From positions 31,016,676 through 31,059,175 of the forward strand of contig NC_135550.1 of the NCBI RefSeq assembly GCF_964340395.1: a stretch of DNA of 42,500 nucleotides, read 5' to 3'. The notes under the pieces are model-generated. The model saw nothing but the letters and a program-made list of their open reading frames with translations. It was not told where the DNA came from and ran no database searches. The position numbers were made by a program, and so were the translations under genes. Source of the stretch: Glandiceps talaboti (Eukaryota > Hemichordata > Enteropneusta > Spengelidae). Below are positions 12,406-22,906 of the stretch, in pieces; the first letter of the stretch is position 1, and each line of letters starts with the position of its first letter.

Positions 12406-13065
12406 TGTTATTTCTTTATTACTGTACTTGTTTTACATTGTTATTGTTCATCAGTATCACGATCTAGCAAAAAATCGTCAAAATAGTATTTCTGACACAG
12501 AAAAAATAACAAGTTTTATATCATATCTACAATCGCTGTCACATGATTAACATTTGAATATTTCGAAATACTAATCGGTGAATTTAATAGGCTAAACAAA
12601 AGAGTTTCAAACCTTTGATCTCAAAATTAATGTCTGTTGCACCGATCATCATACAATGAATAGATGGGCCAACTGTTGCTGTACTGATAATTGTAATAAG
12701 GTAAAACCTTCCGGCGGACTCAGCTAATGAGATATTGTTCCGGGTTTAGCGCAAAACTGTAATGTTAAAGTATAGTAGGAGTGCCCCAGGACTAATTGGA
12801 GACGGTTGAATTAGATGGCTTACCTTGCATGGTGATCATTTTTGGATTTTTTATACATCCGTCGTGACAGAGTATCAGCCCTCAGGGTGTTTGCCTTAAT
12901 GCAGAATCCCACAATTTCAAAATAAAGACGTCCATCAATTTTGATTTGGAAGAGTCGAGTTAATGCAAAAAAATATTGTGTTACAAACTGTTCTGTTTTT
13001 GCAACCTCTATCTTATTGTCGTGTAAATATCACTTGGGTGACATTTGATTACAATATGTCGTGTA
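12406..13065. other. Intergenic DNA, no gene recognised
   Basis: No coding frame other than the tail of the microsatellite frame, and no recognised RNA or repeat. Confidence 0.65.
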
Positions 13066-13208
13066 GGGCTCACCGTTTGGTTATCGTGGATATTTCTAGT
13101 AGGGCTCACCGTTTGATTATCGTGGATATTTCTAGTGGGGCTCACCGTTTGATTATCGTGGATATTTTAGTAGGCCTCGCCGTTTGATTATCGTGGATAT
13201 TTCTAGTA
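13066..13208. repeat. Four tandem 36-bp repeats
   Basis: Copies begin at 13066, 13102, 13138 and about 13173. The unit runs from GGGCTCACCGTTT through ATCGTGGATATT to CTAGTA. Copy 3 is one base shorter and copy 4 has two changes near its start (GGCCTCGCC). Thirty-six is a multiple of three, so one frame reads through as a 12-residue repeat, but it lacks flanking coding sequence and stops soon after the third copy. It is a short minisatellite. Confidence 0.9.
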
Positions 13209-13715
13209 ACAATAACGGTGACTACGTGTTTTACTGTTCACTGAAAGTGATAGTCCTTTAGAGAGTTGATACGGAAAACTGTGTCAGGTCTCAAGATTAG
13301 CCAGTCTTTAAACTTGCACTGAACACTGGACGGGGGTGGGGTTGGGGTAGATTTAGGGAATTTTTAATTTTCTATATCATAAAGTAAAGGCTGAATCGTT
13401 TTTAATTTGTATAGCAAATATCACAGTCAAAAATCAAGGAAGTCGTATCCTTTCATTACAGCATGGTGATGATGTAAGCAGTGCAACGGCATTAGAATAA
13501 CAATGATCTCAAAGTTTCCCGTCACATTCACATTGTCTTACTTTCTCTCGTGTAAATTCCACTGGGTACAAATGTACAAATATTGTAGTTTTGTCTCTGA
13601 GCACAGAAAATATCACAGAAGACTGATTCGAATCCTTACTAAAACTTTAATTGTTCACACTTAGACGTAATGTATAGTAAAGTATAGAAAGAAATACCAA
13701 GACAATCTGGAATAG
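13209..13715. other. Intergenic DNA, no gene recognised
   Basis: No coding frame or RNA gene recognised. It contains a G-rich stretch near 13330-13350. Confidence 0.6.
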
Positions 13716-14101
13716 CATGTATAGTTTTACAACTGCCGACATCAGACCATGGACAAATGCAACCTGACAAACATGGAAAGTAACAACTGAATCGGCCGGA
13801 TTAATAACACTTGGCACAGCATGTTGGAAGTACAGAGACTTGAATTTACATTCCATTATTTGATAAGAACAGTTGTATGGTCACTTTGTATAATAGTTCA
13901 TTTTCATAGACAAATTTCCATCGCCTGGCACTTCATGAACACAAAACTGTTCTTATAAAACTGTGGTGTGTGATACAAGTCTTTGTTGTTCCAACATGCT
14001 GAGCCAAGTGTTATTAATCCAATTCAGTTGTTTATTTTCCATGTTGGTAACGGGTTTCGTTCGTCCATGTGGTCTGATATCGGCAGTTGTAACTATCCAT
14101 G
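13716..14101. repeat. Imperfect long hairpin (inverted repeat, ~160-bp arms)
   Basis: The left arm 13716-13874 and right arm 13945-14101 are inverted copies. Shared blocks include ACAACTGCCGA(C/T)ATCAGACC, CAACATGGAAA, GGATTAATAACACTTGGC, CAGCATGTTGGAA and, next to the loop, TAAGAACAGTT (13864-13874) pairing with AACTGTTCTTA (13945-13955). The spacer is about 70 bp. Arms differ by substitutions and small gaps, by eye roughly four in five bases matching, so the structure is not very recent. It could be a fold-back transposon or an inverted duplication able to make a hairpin RNA. No target-site duplication was identified. Confidence 0.8.
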
Positions 14102-15240
14102 ACCACTTTGAAGGTCATTATGATGACACAAGCATTTCGAATCTCAATCGTTAAAACGTGTAACCGAATTTTCCAAGATGTTTGAGAGATTAATTTGGAT
14201 TGGCACAAAGGCCAGCATTGAGTAGACTTGACCATGTATCATACAAAGACAAGCTATGGCACTTTTTTAAAAAAAAATATAGAAAAGGTTCGTGTCATGC
14301 CTCCTGTATAGATGCTCACATTTTGTTACATAAGAAAGCTTTCCAATATTACATGTGTGACAGAGTCGGCAACAAAAACACAATAAGACTACTTCGCCTG
14401 AACTTGAACATTTTACTTGCTATTAAATCATTTTTTTCATGAAACTGCTCTCAGATAATGTAAACTTGTTAATATATTTTTATTCACTTTTATTAAAGGG
14501 GGGTTGCATTTCCATGTTAATATCCGTAAACATGATCCAGACTGACCTTGGTGACATTGGCACGACTCATACCACGGCACGCGCGTGGTCAACAGTAGAA
14601 CTTGTTGTGCAGTCAACAATGGATCTCGGCGTGTGCGGCGTGTGGCAACCTGTCACCAATTAACCTGTGACCATTGTCTATTCCACACAGCTTAATAACG
14701 CTAATTCCCCCTGACAAGTATCTCAGCTTTTCACTTGAAAAGTAAAGAAAGTGAAGACGCTGGGTTCTGAAAGGACGAGTAATTAAAGAAATAGAACCCG
14801 ACAAAATTCTCGGCACGTGCCACGGATATTTACTCAGCACGACAACAACATTCTTATAATTTGGCTAAGGTGTGAAAAGTTATCATGGGTGGAACAATTG
14901 AGATGCAAAAAATGTTTTCACAAGTGAGTGATACAGGAGGTGAATAGAAGTGCATTCATTAACACATTCAACTCCTCAGATTCAAATATTTGAAGAGAGT
15001 CACATGATAATTAGTATGGTCGGAATTCTTAGCGAAATACATGGTATTTTCATTTCAAGCTTTCTAACACCTAATTAACCACGTGTCTTCAAGTGCCATT
15101 TCCTTCTGAAACCGAAGAAGAAATAAACGTATTTCTAATACTTTTCTCGAGAAAGTGTTACATGCTTATTGATATAATAAGCCAAAAGCGGACAATTTAA
15201 GTGTAATATCAAAAGCACCTGAAACAGATGTTGTTGTTCT
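14102..15240. other. Intergenic DNA, no gene recognised
   Basis: Several 60-80 codon frames on both strands overlap one another and have no motifs. The segment 14560-14830 is less AT-rich and carries a GGCACGTGCC motif. Confidence 0.6.
14812..14821. promoter_or_regulatory. HES/Hey-type site GGCACGTGCC
   Basis: A perfect 10-bp palindrome identical to the core of the 4.68-kb site, about 5.6 kb upstream of the INSM-like start codon. In other animals this motif is bound by HES/Hey repressors and also by other CACGTG-binding bHLH factors. Placement relative to INSM makes an enhancer possible, but that is inference. Confidence 0.4.
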
Positions 15241-15274
15241 TGGTGGTGGTGGTGGTGGTGGTGGTGGTGGTGGT
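15241..15274. repeat. (TGG)n microsatellite
   Basis: Eleven TGG units following TTGTTGTTCT. Confidence 0.95.
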
Positions 15275-15586
15275 TGATGATCAGACTGAAATCAGTTATA
15301 CATCCCCAGTGATGTAATGTAATTATACTATAATTGTTAGAGACTTTGGTAACATATCACGGGGATTTGGCTTATAAAGGGTAAATGATTGAAATTTATT
15401 TCAATCGTTGCAATCGTAGAACAATGAAAAACAAACTAGATGCAGGGATAAACCACACATAACTGCAGATAAAAAAATGGAAGTAAAATATATGTACACA
15501 AAGAAAGATTGTAGATTTGACAAAATGACTGGGTCTGAGTTTTGTTTTCAAGAGCAAATATTTAGTTTTCAAGAAATTGTCCGTTT

Positions 15587-15620
15587 TCTCATGGACCCTA
15601 GGTGTAGGGTTTATGGTTTT
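15587..15620. repeat. Degenerate copy of the 42.24-kb palindromic element
   Basis: The sequence ATGGACCCTAGGTGTAGGGTTTATGGTTTT aligns with the palindrome at 42242-42280 if about ten bases at its centre (CACCAACGTT) are deleted. It retains ACCCTA-GGTG-TAGGGT as a small stem and an 18-of-19 match to the right arm. It is probably an older, collapsed relative. Confidence 0.55.
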
Positions 15621-18600
15621 CTATAGCTCTTTCACCAAAGGAATGCTGTCTGTGTACATATTGTGATCAAATCTCTACCCCTAACTTTCCTAGCTCGTAG
15701 GGGGCAGTCTATCACACCAACTACACACACCGAGGCCATATTCGGAATGTGACTTGCAAGAAATAACGAGTCGTATCATAACTGACCTGTCCAACGTTAT
15801 CTTCTGAAAGTACAGTGGAGAAGAATGTGCGTGCACTTTATTGTAATTTGAAACAATTAAGAGACATTCCGAACCATCAACATCATTTTAGGTAATCGGA
15901 AAGTACTAGTACTGTATTCTATATACGTGTCTTAATGAGATAGAGGACCAAGCAAATCCCTCGTGTGAGCATTTCACTGCAGTCACAGCTGTTCGAACGC
16001 AAACTTCTATTTACCCTGCCCCCACTTTTCATGCTTTATTAGACGATTGACGAACGGCACGGACAACTCCAACGGTATTTTTAACTCTTGAATAACGTCA
16101 TTTTATGTCATGATATTCTACACCTAGTTTTCCATCAAATATCAACAACTCTACATGTATCTTCGTATTTCTTTATCCGCCATCACTTCATATAGCTCGC
16201 CACAGGAACAGTTAGTAATAAAAGCATATAGCATAGCAAATATACTCAATAAAAATTGCATACATCGTTGGCAAACAGTATATTACCATCTCCTCTTCCC
16301 ACCCCCTTTTACCAAAATAGCTGATATTTATTATTTTGTAGCCTCATCAATCAATGTTGTTGCAGGATCGTGAGGACTCGGACAATGCCGATGCGATGTG
16401 ATAGAAAATTATTATTTCCTTTGTTTCGATGCCGATCTCACGTGCACAGTTATCACAGCTAAAGCGATAATACATGTACTTTGAGTACTTGTTGAACCCT
16501 TGTTATATTGAAGTACGAGTACCTCGCTTTGGTCGCCCCCATTTGGGTTGAAATGTTCGGGAGCAGTCTGTTCGTAGTTTCCGACTCCGCCTCGCTACTA
16601 TTGTCACCTTTGTCTACAGTGTGCATACTGGGGTTGCCAAGTGTCAACATTAAAACGGTGGCCCGCATGATCCACTAGGCGGTACTCACGCGTCCCAGCA
16701 GCTGTCTTGGCGACAGAGTCTGTCACGAATTTTCTAAAATAAACCCCCTTTAATAAACCAATACACAAAACTTTGGAAAACGGGAGAATTATTCACGAGG
16801 TGCACTCCCCCATTGTTGATGTGGCCAAAAGATTTATTTTGCATGACATCCAAGTTTGTTTGTTTGGTTTCGATTTCTAACGGAACGCCTACCCAATGTA
16901 AACAAGAAAAAAGAAAGATCCCTGTGTACTTCTGAAATGTCAACAAAGGCAAACTTTAAAATACAGGGTACACAACAAAAGTTTAAAATATCGAGATTAA
17001 ATAGTGTACGGTTTTTTTCCAGGAACCGTTCTATTATGATGATGACAACAACGGCTTTAATACGATAACAAAACACTTTAACAGTACTAGTCGCTTGAAT
17101 ATATTAATAAACGGTCTGTATTTTTTCATCCAAAATCAGCTGTTCATTTGCAATATCAACTGAGATCTGAGGAGTTAATCCAGAAAAAAACATAACAATT
17201 ATCACGAGCATTTATGAATTGAGTGCACGGAAAGTATGCCCATCCGTGCATAACATTGCACAAAACGGGTGCTTATTTCCTATGACATGCACGAACTTGT
17301 TTTGGTTCACGAACTTAAGGGCCATTGTTACAGTATTAGTCTCAAAGATACATCCTTTGGACATAAAATGATCCATTCGCCATCACTAAAAGACAGATTT
17401 TTAACAACATTATTACTCAAACACTTTCTTGAATGCTTTGAATTCGCGCACACATACACGTATATTTTTTGTATAAATGCGTGCGTTTGTGTGTTTAAGA
17501 AATGGCCAGTGCTTCCATCCATCGTACCTATAACACTAGTGTAACAGTGGAAGTCCCGAGAAAATAGCTCCGCCCAGACAGCTGTATGCAAATCATATGC
17601 TCCATACTCGCATGATGGCATATATCTCGGGGCACTCAAAAATTTGATATAGCAGATAAAAAACCTTTCCAGATGACAATGGCCAGACTAAGTTTGTTGT
17701 TTGAGTTTGGTTTTTACGGTCGATAATGTCTACCAATGTGTCTAGTACGGGTTAGCCGCCATAATACAGCAGAATCTGCCTCTTCGCATTTTTGAAAATC
17801 ATTTCATGTTCACCCCACTTAATACAGGTCGAGTTGGTAAAATCACTGAAGATACACACCACAAATTCAACTTCAATGCAAAAAACATTGTGCGAATCAT
17901 TAAACTACGAATGAAAAAAAATCAGGTCATTATATGTCACAACGGCCCTAGACTGTCTTTTTAAAGTACACTTTTCCTTAACTTGAAAAATTCATCATAA
18001 AGGTATCAGTGAGAAAGCTTGCTGTTCCAATACGGCGTCGTCATGGTGAAATGTATACCGTCAAATACCCAGTTGACTATTTTAAGCGTTGCTATTTATA
18101 GAATATCGTGAACTACTACGCCTTCGCAAGTCTTCACATAAACCCAAGATACTATCTCAACTACGTTAGGTGATTTACCTAAGAAGTCAACGAAGAACAA
18201 AAAATATTGAGACAAACTGCTGTATACAATTCGTAACCGTGGTTGTCACAAAGAGGACTCTAGATCTGTCATTTGTCATTGAATGTATAAGAAAACAACA
18301 ACTGGGAATAAAACAACTGTGGCAGTTGGCACTGTTCATGCATACAAATCATGTAAATATACAAATCCCTTTTGTTGTCACTTTACAACGGTAACGCAAC
18401 AAGATTTTTAAATGTCTTTCATCTCAGTCTAGCTGTTGAAAATTGAAACAACGGTTGACTCCGTCGCACACTGGATATAGCTAGAGTACTTCAAATGTCC
18501 CCCATTCTTGTCAAGTGCTCTAACTACACTTTTGAGAAATAAATACCGATATGACATTATGATAATGATAAATTAAGCGAAGAAAATAACTAAATCTCAG

Positions 18601-19359
18601 TCCCGAGCTCAATGCTACGCTTAACTGGTAAACATATCAACCAGAAACACATTGCATGCAAAGTTGATAAGAATTTTCTCCACAAAAAAAAAAAAACATT
18701 CAATATTTTTCCCTTAAGGACTCGACTTCTCATTGAATAGAGCTCATGTTTCATACGCTTTATAATAAGTTCTTCGTAAACGACTCAGTTTAACGCATTA
18801 ACTGAAAATTTACTTTATATTGTAGCTTCAATAATTATGAAATTTCTAAGTTTCTTCCTTTATCCTCATATTCTTTGTTTTGCTGTACTTTTTTGGCGTA
18901 TAGTATGTTTTCTCTTTGTCTTTATTTACGGTATTATTTACAGAAGGACCTGTCACAGTAATACAAAGAATGCATGATATTTGTCAAATTCTGTCGACGG
19001 CAAACGACATTGCCAGAAATACCACTGTGCGTTGATTTTTCAAGTTAACGTACCGACACACGTGTATTAGGGCATGTTCGCAAACGTTGCATCTGTCGCC
19101 ATTCACAAGCACGCGCGTGCGAACAGAAAAAAATAGCAACACATAGAACATAGGGTGGGCAATAACCAACCAAACTGTATGAAAACTCAAAATGCTGTAT
19201 ACAAAAAGTTCCAACTTTTAAGTCTATTAAACGTCAGGGCGCAGGTAGATTTTAAACCTTCATAAAAACATATTAAAATTAAAAAAGAGAAGAAAATACT
19301 TAGTCCACATGTTAAAGGAAATCATTGAAATCAGAAAAGCAGGTAATTTAGGCATTTGT
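15621..19359. other. Intergenic DNA upstream of the INSM-like gene
   Basis: No convincing coding frame. Minus-strand frames at 16459-16668 and 17328-17639 were examined and show no family motif. The less AT-rich stretch at 16500-16720 and a GTGAGT donor-like hexamer on the minus strand near 16690 might belong to an unrecognised exon, but there is no supporting frame. CACGTG hexamers occur at 16439-16444 and 19059-19064. Confidence 0.55.
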
Positions 19360-19892
19360 CGATACGATTTGTAAAGCTTTCGTTCGGCCTAGTTCGCGTG
19401 CAGGTCGCGTGCTGAACTCGATTGACAACAACAATAAGATTTGACGTTCGCTTCGACTGACCAATCGTGAATAACCACTGTGACAGTTCCTATCGATAGC
19501 CAATCAAGTCACTTCTAACACACAATCAATCAGGATGACACGCACCTCTCATTAAGTACTAATTAGAGATTTGCATTCTCCCACGCAGGAGTTTAAAGGG
19601 CCTTTTAAGATACGTAAGATGACAAACTGCATATGTACACATGCATGTAGTCATAATGGAAGTTTATGTGACGCCTATCGTTGACAGATCCTAGCTTGAG
19701 CTGTCTCATCCCTGCCTTCTGTTTACTTTTTGATAGGAGGAAACTTCGTCACGGAGCAGCGTCACTTGTTCCTCGTAGACGTCAGTAAAGTGATTTCCGA
19801 CATACTTGGAGTAGTGGTAAGGGCTATGTCAATTTCTGTTGTTAGCAGCGTGCATAGACGATAAGCAACCCGTTGACATAGTACAATAGGTC

Positions 19893-19902
19893 GGCACGTG
19901 GC
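19893..19902 (+). promoter_or_regulatory. HES-type site GGCACGTGGC upstream of INSM
   Basis: A CACGTG core within GGCACGTGGC, one base from the palindromic HES/Hey consensus, 547 bp before the start codon and 11 bp before a POU octamer. A Notch/HES input would suit a gene of neuronal differentiation; this is inference from the family and the motif. Confidence 0.4.
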
Positions 19903-19966
19903 TGCGATTGATATGCAAATTAGTTTCAACAAAGGAGGAGCCTGGGCGCGTGTGCAATACATATGA

Positions 19967-20308
19967 ATGAGTTTGCACACACATAAATCTCTCAAAAAGC
20001 GCCTGGCTACGGGCCCATCTGCTAGAACTGGTTGGAATGCCACTGACAGCATTCTAGTGAAAGAGCCAACCATATGCGAGTGTGGAACAACGACAGACTC
20101 CACAAAAGGCGACTCCAAGTCACATTCTCGTACACTCAGCCACGGGAGCGGGGGCAGCTTTCATCATTTGCATCATCATCATCCTGCTGCTGCTTCAACT
20201 GTTCCTCACAACATCAACACTACGCTGCAGAACGGGAAAGTTTCACTTAATTTCATCGTAAATGGACTTTTAGTCGGAGAACTCCCCGCGATTACAATTA
20301 TTGAGTGA
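19967..20308 (+). CDS. Upstream ORF (113 codons) in the INSM 5' region
   Basis: An ATG-initiated frame ending 140 bp before the INSM start. It has a His-rich stretch (residues about 65-72) and no recognised domain. It lies in a different segment of the same strand, and no ATG occurs between its stop and the INSM ATG. If the transcript starts upstream of 19967 this would be an uORF that could restrain INSM translation; if it starts downstream, the frame is meaningless. Its length is notable in AT-rich DNA, but coding status is unsupported, and an overlapping 118-codon antisense frame shows how easily frames arise here. Confidence 0.2.
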   Translation: MSLHTHKSLKKRLATGPSARTGWNATDSILVKEPTICECGTTTDSTKGDSKSHSRTLSHGSGGSFHHLHHHHPAAASTVPHNINTTLQNGKVSLNFIVNGLLVGELPAITIIE

Positions 20309-20448
20309 AGAATTGCTTTATTTACCTCTGCGGGTTTTAATATTCGTTGCAATAATTTATTGAAAAATCAATTTCACCTTTGTTTGTTATTGGTTGATAT
20401 ACTGTGCCCCGGTGCTTGTATTGCGCATTGTACACATCATCGACCAAG

Positions 20449-21855
20449 ATGCCCAGAGGTTTCCTGGTCAAGAGAAAGAAGAAATCTGCGATTGTATCTT
20501 ATCGCTCCCGATACTCCGACGAAGATCGCAGCGACAGCAGCTCCGATCACGATCAATATGAGGTGTATCCGGCGTGTCCATTTCCGACTCCAGAACCGGG
20601 ATATGTCAACTCGACTTTCCCGTTCACTAGCAGGGATAACGATGGTATCGTACATTGCGATAGAGACTCGATAAGTTCCAGCACAAGTTCTCCACTTTCC
20701 ACCCACTCCTTCCCATCACCGTTGCCTTTCACAAGTATCGATCGGGATCGATTTACCACAATTTTACCGTCAACGCCACCAGTGACCGTTAGTATCCTTC
20801 CTAGTCCACCTCCAACACCAGGTAAACGACCCCTTTGCGATCACGCCGACCGTAAACCAAAGACTAAAAAACTGAAAGCTGCCAGAAAGCTTAACTTTGA
20901 TGACGACAATAGGTCGCCCGTTCATGGCACTATTATCAAGGTGGATCCGATTGGCGAAACTCATGGAATCGGCGGAAAGAACGAAAACATTGCAACCCCA
21001 GAGGCAAAAGCTGAAATGGACAAAATCGTCAACAAATTAGGGGAATATGTATGCCAGCTTTGCAAGGAGCGCTACACCGACCCCTTCTCCTTAGCTCAAC
21101 ACAAATGTTCCCGTATCGTCCACGTTGAGTATAGGTGTCCGGAGTGTGACAAAGTGTTCAACTGTCCCGCAAACCTGGCTTCGCATCGTCGTTGGCATAA
21201 GCCAAGACCAAATAACCGGAACAACAATGCACCTCCGAGGGTTCTTGCTGCCGCCCCGCCTACCGTCAACACCAACGGTAATGGGATGATCGACGAAAAA
21301 AGCTTTAAAACAACGCAAATAGATAAAGAAGATGACAGGGAGGCAAAACGCGTGAGGAGAGACTCCGATTTCGTGTCAGAAAGTGGGAGCGATACCAACA
21401 GTAACCGAAACACGCCAAGTCCAGCGGACTTCGAGGCCATCACCAGTGAAGATGGGTTGTACGAATGCGAGCGTTGTAGCAAGAAATTTCGTCGCCAGGC
21501 TTATCTTCGTAAACACATGAGCTGCCATGAAGAAAACAGCGGAGATGAACGTCCATACCCTTGCCAATACTGTGGTAAAGTATTTCGAAGTCTATCTAAC
21601 CGTGCGAAACATGTTCTTAGCCACGCCGTGGGGCCAAAGCAGGCGGAACATTTTACCTGCAATGTATGCGGCAACGGGTTTACAAACAAAGGGAGCTTGG
21701 AACGGCATGCCCGCATTCATAACAGCGAAATCTATTCCTGTAAGTATTGCTCCAGTACTTTTTACAGTTCACCCGGACTAACCAGACATATCAATAAATG
21801 TCATCCCTCAGAAAACAGACAAGTTATTCTCCTCCAGTTACCGGCAGCTCAGTGA
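20449..21855 (+). CDS. INSM1: INSM/Nerfin-family SNAG zinc-finger transcriptional repressor
   Basis: A 468-residue intronless gene; vertebrate INSM1 is also intronless and about 510 residues. The N-terminus MPRGFLVKR is the SNAG motif, which recruits LSD1/CoREST-type corepressors. Residues 20-125 are Ser/Pro-rich and include PSPPPTPGKRP; a basic NLS-like stretch lies at 136-147, followed by the RKLNFDDD motif. Finger 1 is atypical (C202, C205, H218, C220) and tightly coupled to finger 2 (C230, C233, H246, H250) through SRIVHVEYRCPEC, a hallmark of INSM/Nerfin/EGL-46. Fingers 3-6 use C340/C343/H356/H360, C372/C375/H388/H392, C404/C407/H420/H424 and C431/C434/H447/H452. An acidic, Ser-rich linker spans 280-335. 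The start is the first in-frame ATG, with A at -3; the frame extends 45 bp upstream without another ATG. The family drives neuronal and endocrine differentiation in the nucleus. The choice of INSM1 over INSM2 or nerfin-1 naming is conventional. Confidence 0.96.
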   Translation: MPRGFLVKRKKKSAIVSYRSRYSDEDRSDSSSDHDQYEVYPACPFPTPEPGYVNSTFPFTSRDNDGIVHCDRDSISSSTSSPLSTHSFPSPLPFTSIDRDRFTTILPSTPPVTVSILPSPPPTPGKRPLCDHADRKPKTKKLKAARKLNFDDDNRSPVHGTIIKVDPIGETHGIGGKNENIATPEAKAEMDKIVNKLGEYVCQLCKERYTDPFSLAQHKCSRIVHVEYRCPECDKVFNCPANLASHRRWHKPRPNNRNNNAPPRVLAAAPPTVNTNGNGMIDEKSFKTTQIDKEDDREAKRVRRDSDFVSESGSDTNSNRNTPSPADFEAITSEDGLYECERCSKKFRRQAYLRKHMSCHEENSGDERPYPCQYCGKVFRSLSNRAKHVLSHAVGPKQAEHFTCNVCGNGFTNKGSLERHARIHNSEIYSCKYCSSTFYSSPGLTRHINKCHPSENRQVILLQLPAAQ

Positions 21856-21957
21856 AAAAGAAAACAAAAATATCGTCGGACAACCAGACAACCACACTGC
21901 CCCATGTTATTGTATTCATACATCATTCCGAACCGTAAGACTTACATAGAGTTGAAC

Positions 21958-21963
21958 AATAAA
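21958..21963 (+). terminator. Poly(A) signal AATAAA, proximal
   Basis: A canonical AATAAA 103 bp after the INSM stop, with a T-rich stretch (TTTTTTTT near 22010) about 50 bp on that could serve as the downstream element. A second AATAAA lies at 23564-23569, so a longer 3' UTR is possible. Confidence 0.55.
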
Positions 21964-22151
21964 CTCGAGTCAACGAAACCGTCGCATCGCCCGCACTTTG
22001 ATATCTGATCTTTTTTTTGAACTGTGCAAAGAAACATTGTGTAAAATGACCTATGAAATCTTAGTTTTGAAAAATACTGCCTTTGTAGGAGACTTATTAA
22101 AATCGAGCTTTTGGTCGGGCGAGAAGCAATAGTTGTTGAAAACACCACGAT

Positions 22152-22171
22152 TATACTATACTATACTATAC
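22152..22171. repeat. (TATAC)4 pentanucleotide repeat
   Basis: Four TATAC units in the INSM 3' flank. Confidence 0.9.
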
Positions 22172-22300
22172 TTCTTTTGAATATTTTATCGTGTTATGTC
22201 AGATTATATTATTCAAATTTGTCAGAGCATATTTATTGCGTTCCCAGATTCAAAGAAAAATATAAATAGAACAATAATTTATGACTAATTGCCTTAATAT

Positions 22301-22364
22301 CCAAAGATTTTTTGAGTACCATTCTCTGCGTATTTATGATGAATTCTAAAACCTTAACCAAAGA
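22301..22364 (+). promoter_or_regulatory. Two miR-9-type seed matches in the INSM 3' flank
   Basis: CCAAAGA at 22301-22307 (7-mer-A1 type) and ACCAAAGA at 22357-22364 (8-mer) are complementary to the conserved miR-9 seed. They would be in the mRNA only if the distal poly(A) signal is used. A TGCCTTA match to the miR-124 seed lies just before, at 22290-22296. Confidence 0.35.
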
Positions 22365-22898
22365 GCTGTCAAGTTCTGAAAATCATATTTGACTTGGATA
22401 TATGTTTTAATTTATTCATAACGAGTGGTTTCAAAAAGAATTATATATTGTAGACATTGTTGTGTAAACAGCTTTATTAATTATGTCCATTTCATCATAT
22501 TTATGTCATGGACACAAAACTTGAAACTGACATGTGCAACTGAAATTATTTTCAGGAAGAGATTTTATATCAATGACGATATTTAATTTATTTATTGTCC
22601 ATTTCAGAACACACATTTTGATTTTTAAAAAAGATATTCTATATTATAATTTATGTTATTCAGTTTTTTTTTTAAATCCCGATGTGTCACACAACTCATT
22701 TGTGAGTCATTGTTAAAGTGCAAATTTATAATTGTGAGTACAAACTTAAAGTCAACTTTGCTTTTATCTGTTTTCTAGTCGCCGAACAATTACTTATGAC
22801 ACATCACTTGTATATATGTAATGTGTGAATCATAAGTGAAAAAGAAGGAGGCAACGATTTTTTTTTCAATCAGGGAAGTTTTCCCCATTTTCACTATT

Positions 22899-22906
22899 AC
22901 CAAAGA
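22899..22906 (+). promoter_or_regulatory. miR-9-type 8-mer seed match
   Basis: A second ACCAAAGA, about 1.04 kb after the INSM stop and before the distal AATAAA at 23564. Functional only if within the transcript. Confidence 0.3.

Larger units (their letters stand above)
19360..20448 (+). promoter_or_regulatory. Putative promoter and 5' leader region of the INSM-like gene
   Basis: The kilobase before the start codon is less AT-rich than the flanks and dense in recognisable motifs: CCAAT at about 19461 and 19498, an ATTAAGTACTAATTAG double homeodomain-type site (about 19550-19565), a HES-like GGCACGTGGC (19893-19902), a POU octamer ATGCAAAT (19913-19920), and CATATG E-boxes at 19960-19965 and 20071-20076. 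Vertebrate INSM1 is activated through E-boxes by neurogenin/NeuroD-class bHLH factors, so E-boxes are expected, but short motifs occur by chance. No clear TATA box or initiator was chosen, so the transcription start is unknown. Confidence 0.45.

Noticed and set aside
12123-12550. Three overlapping plus-strand frames of Met-Tyr-Val-Cys repeats
   Set aside because: The GTAT array is open in all three frames; this is a microsatellite.
13621-13640. GATTCGAATCC resembling a tRNA B-box
   Set aside because: No A-box, acceptor stem or cloverleaf could be formed around it.
16459-16668. Minus-strand 69-codon frame near a GTGAGT donor-like site
   Set aside because: The donor-like site lies upstream of the frame in non-coding sequence and the peptide shows no family motif.
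19762-20118. 118-codon antisense frame upstream of INSM
   Set aside because: No motif, overlaps the putative promoter and the upstream ORF; probably chance in a less AT-rich segment.
20404-20448. 15-codon N-terminal extension of the INSM frame
   Set aside because: It would start at GTG; the SNAG motif must be at the extreme N-terminus and begins at the ATG at 20449 with a favourable A at -3.
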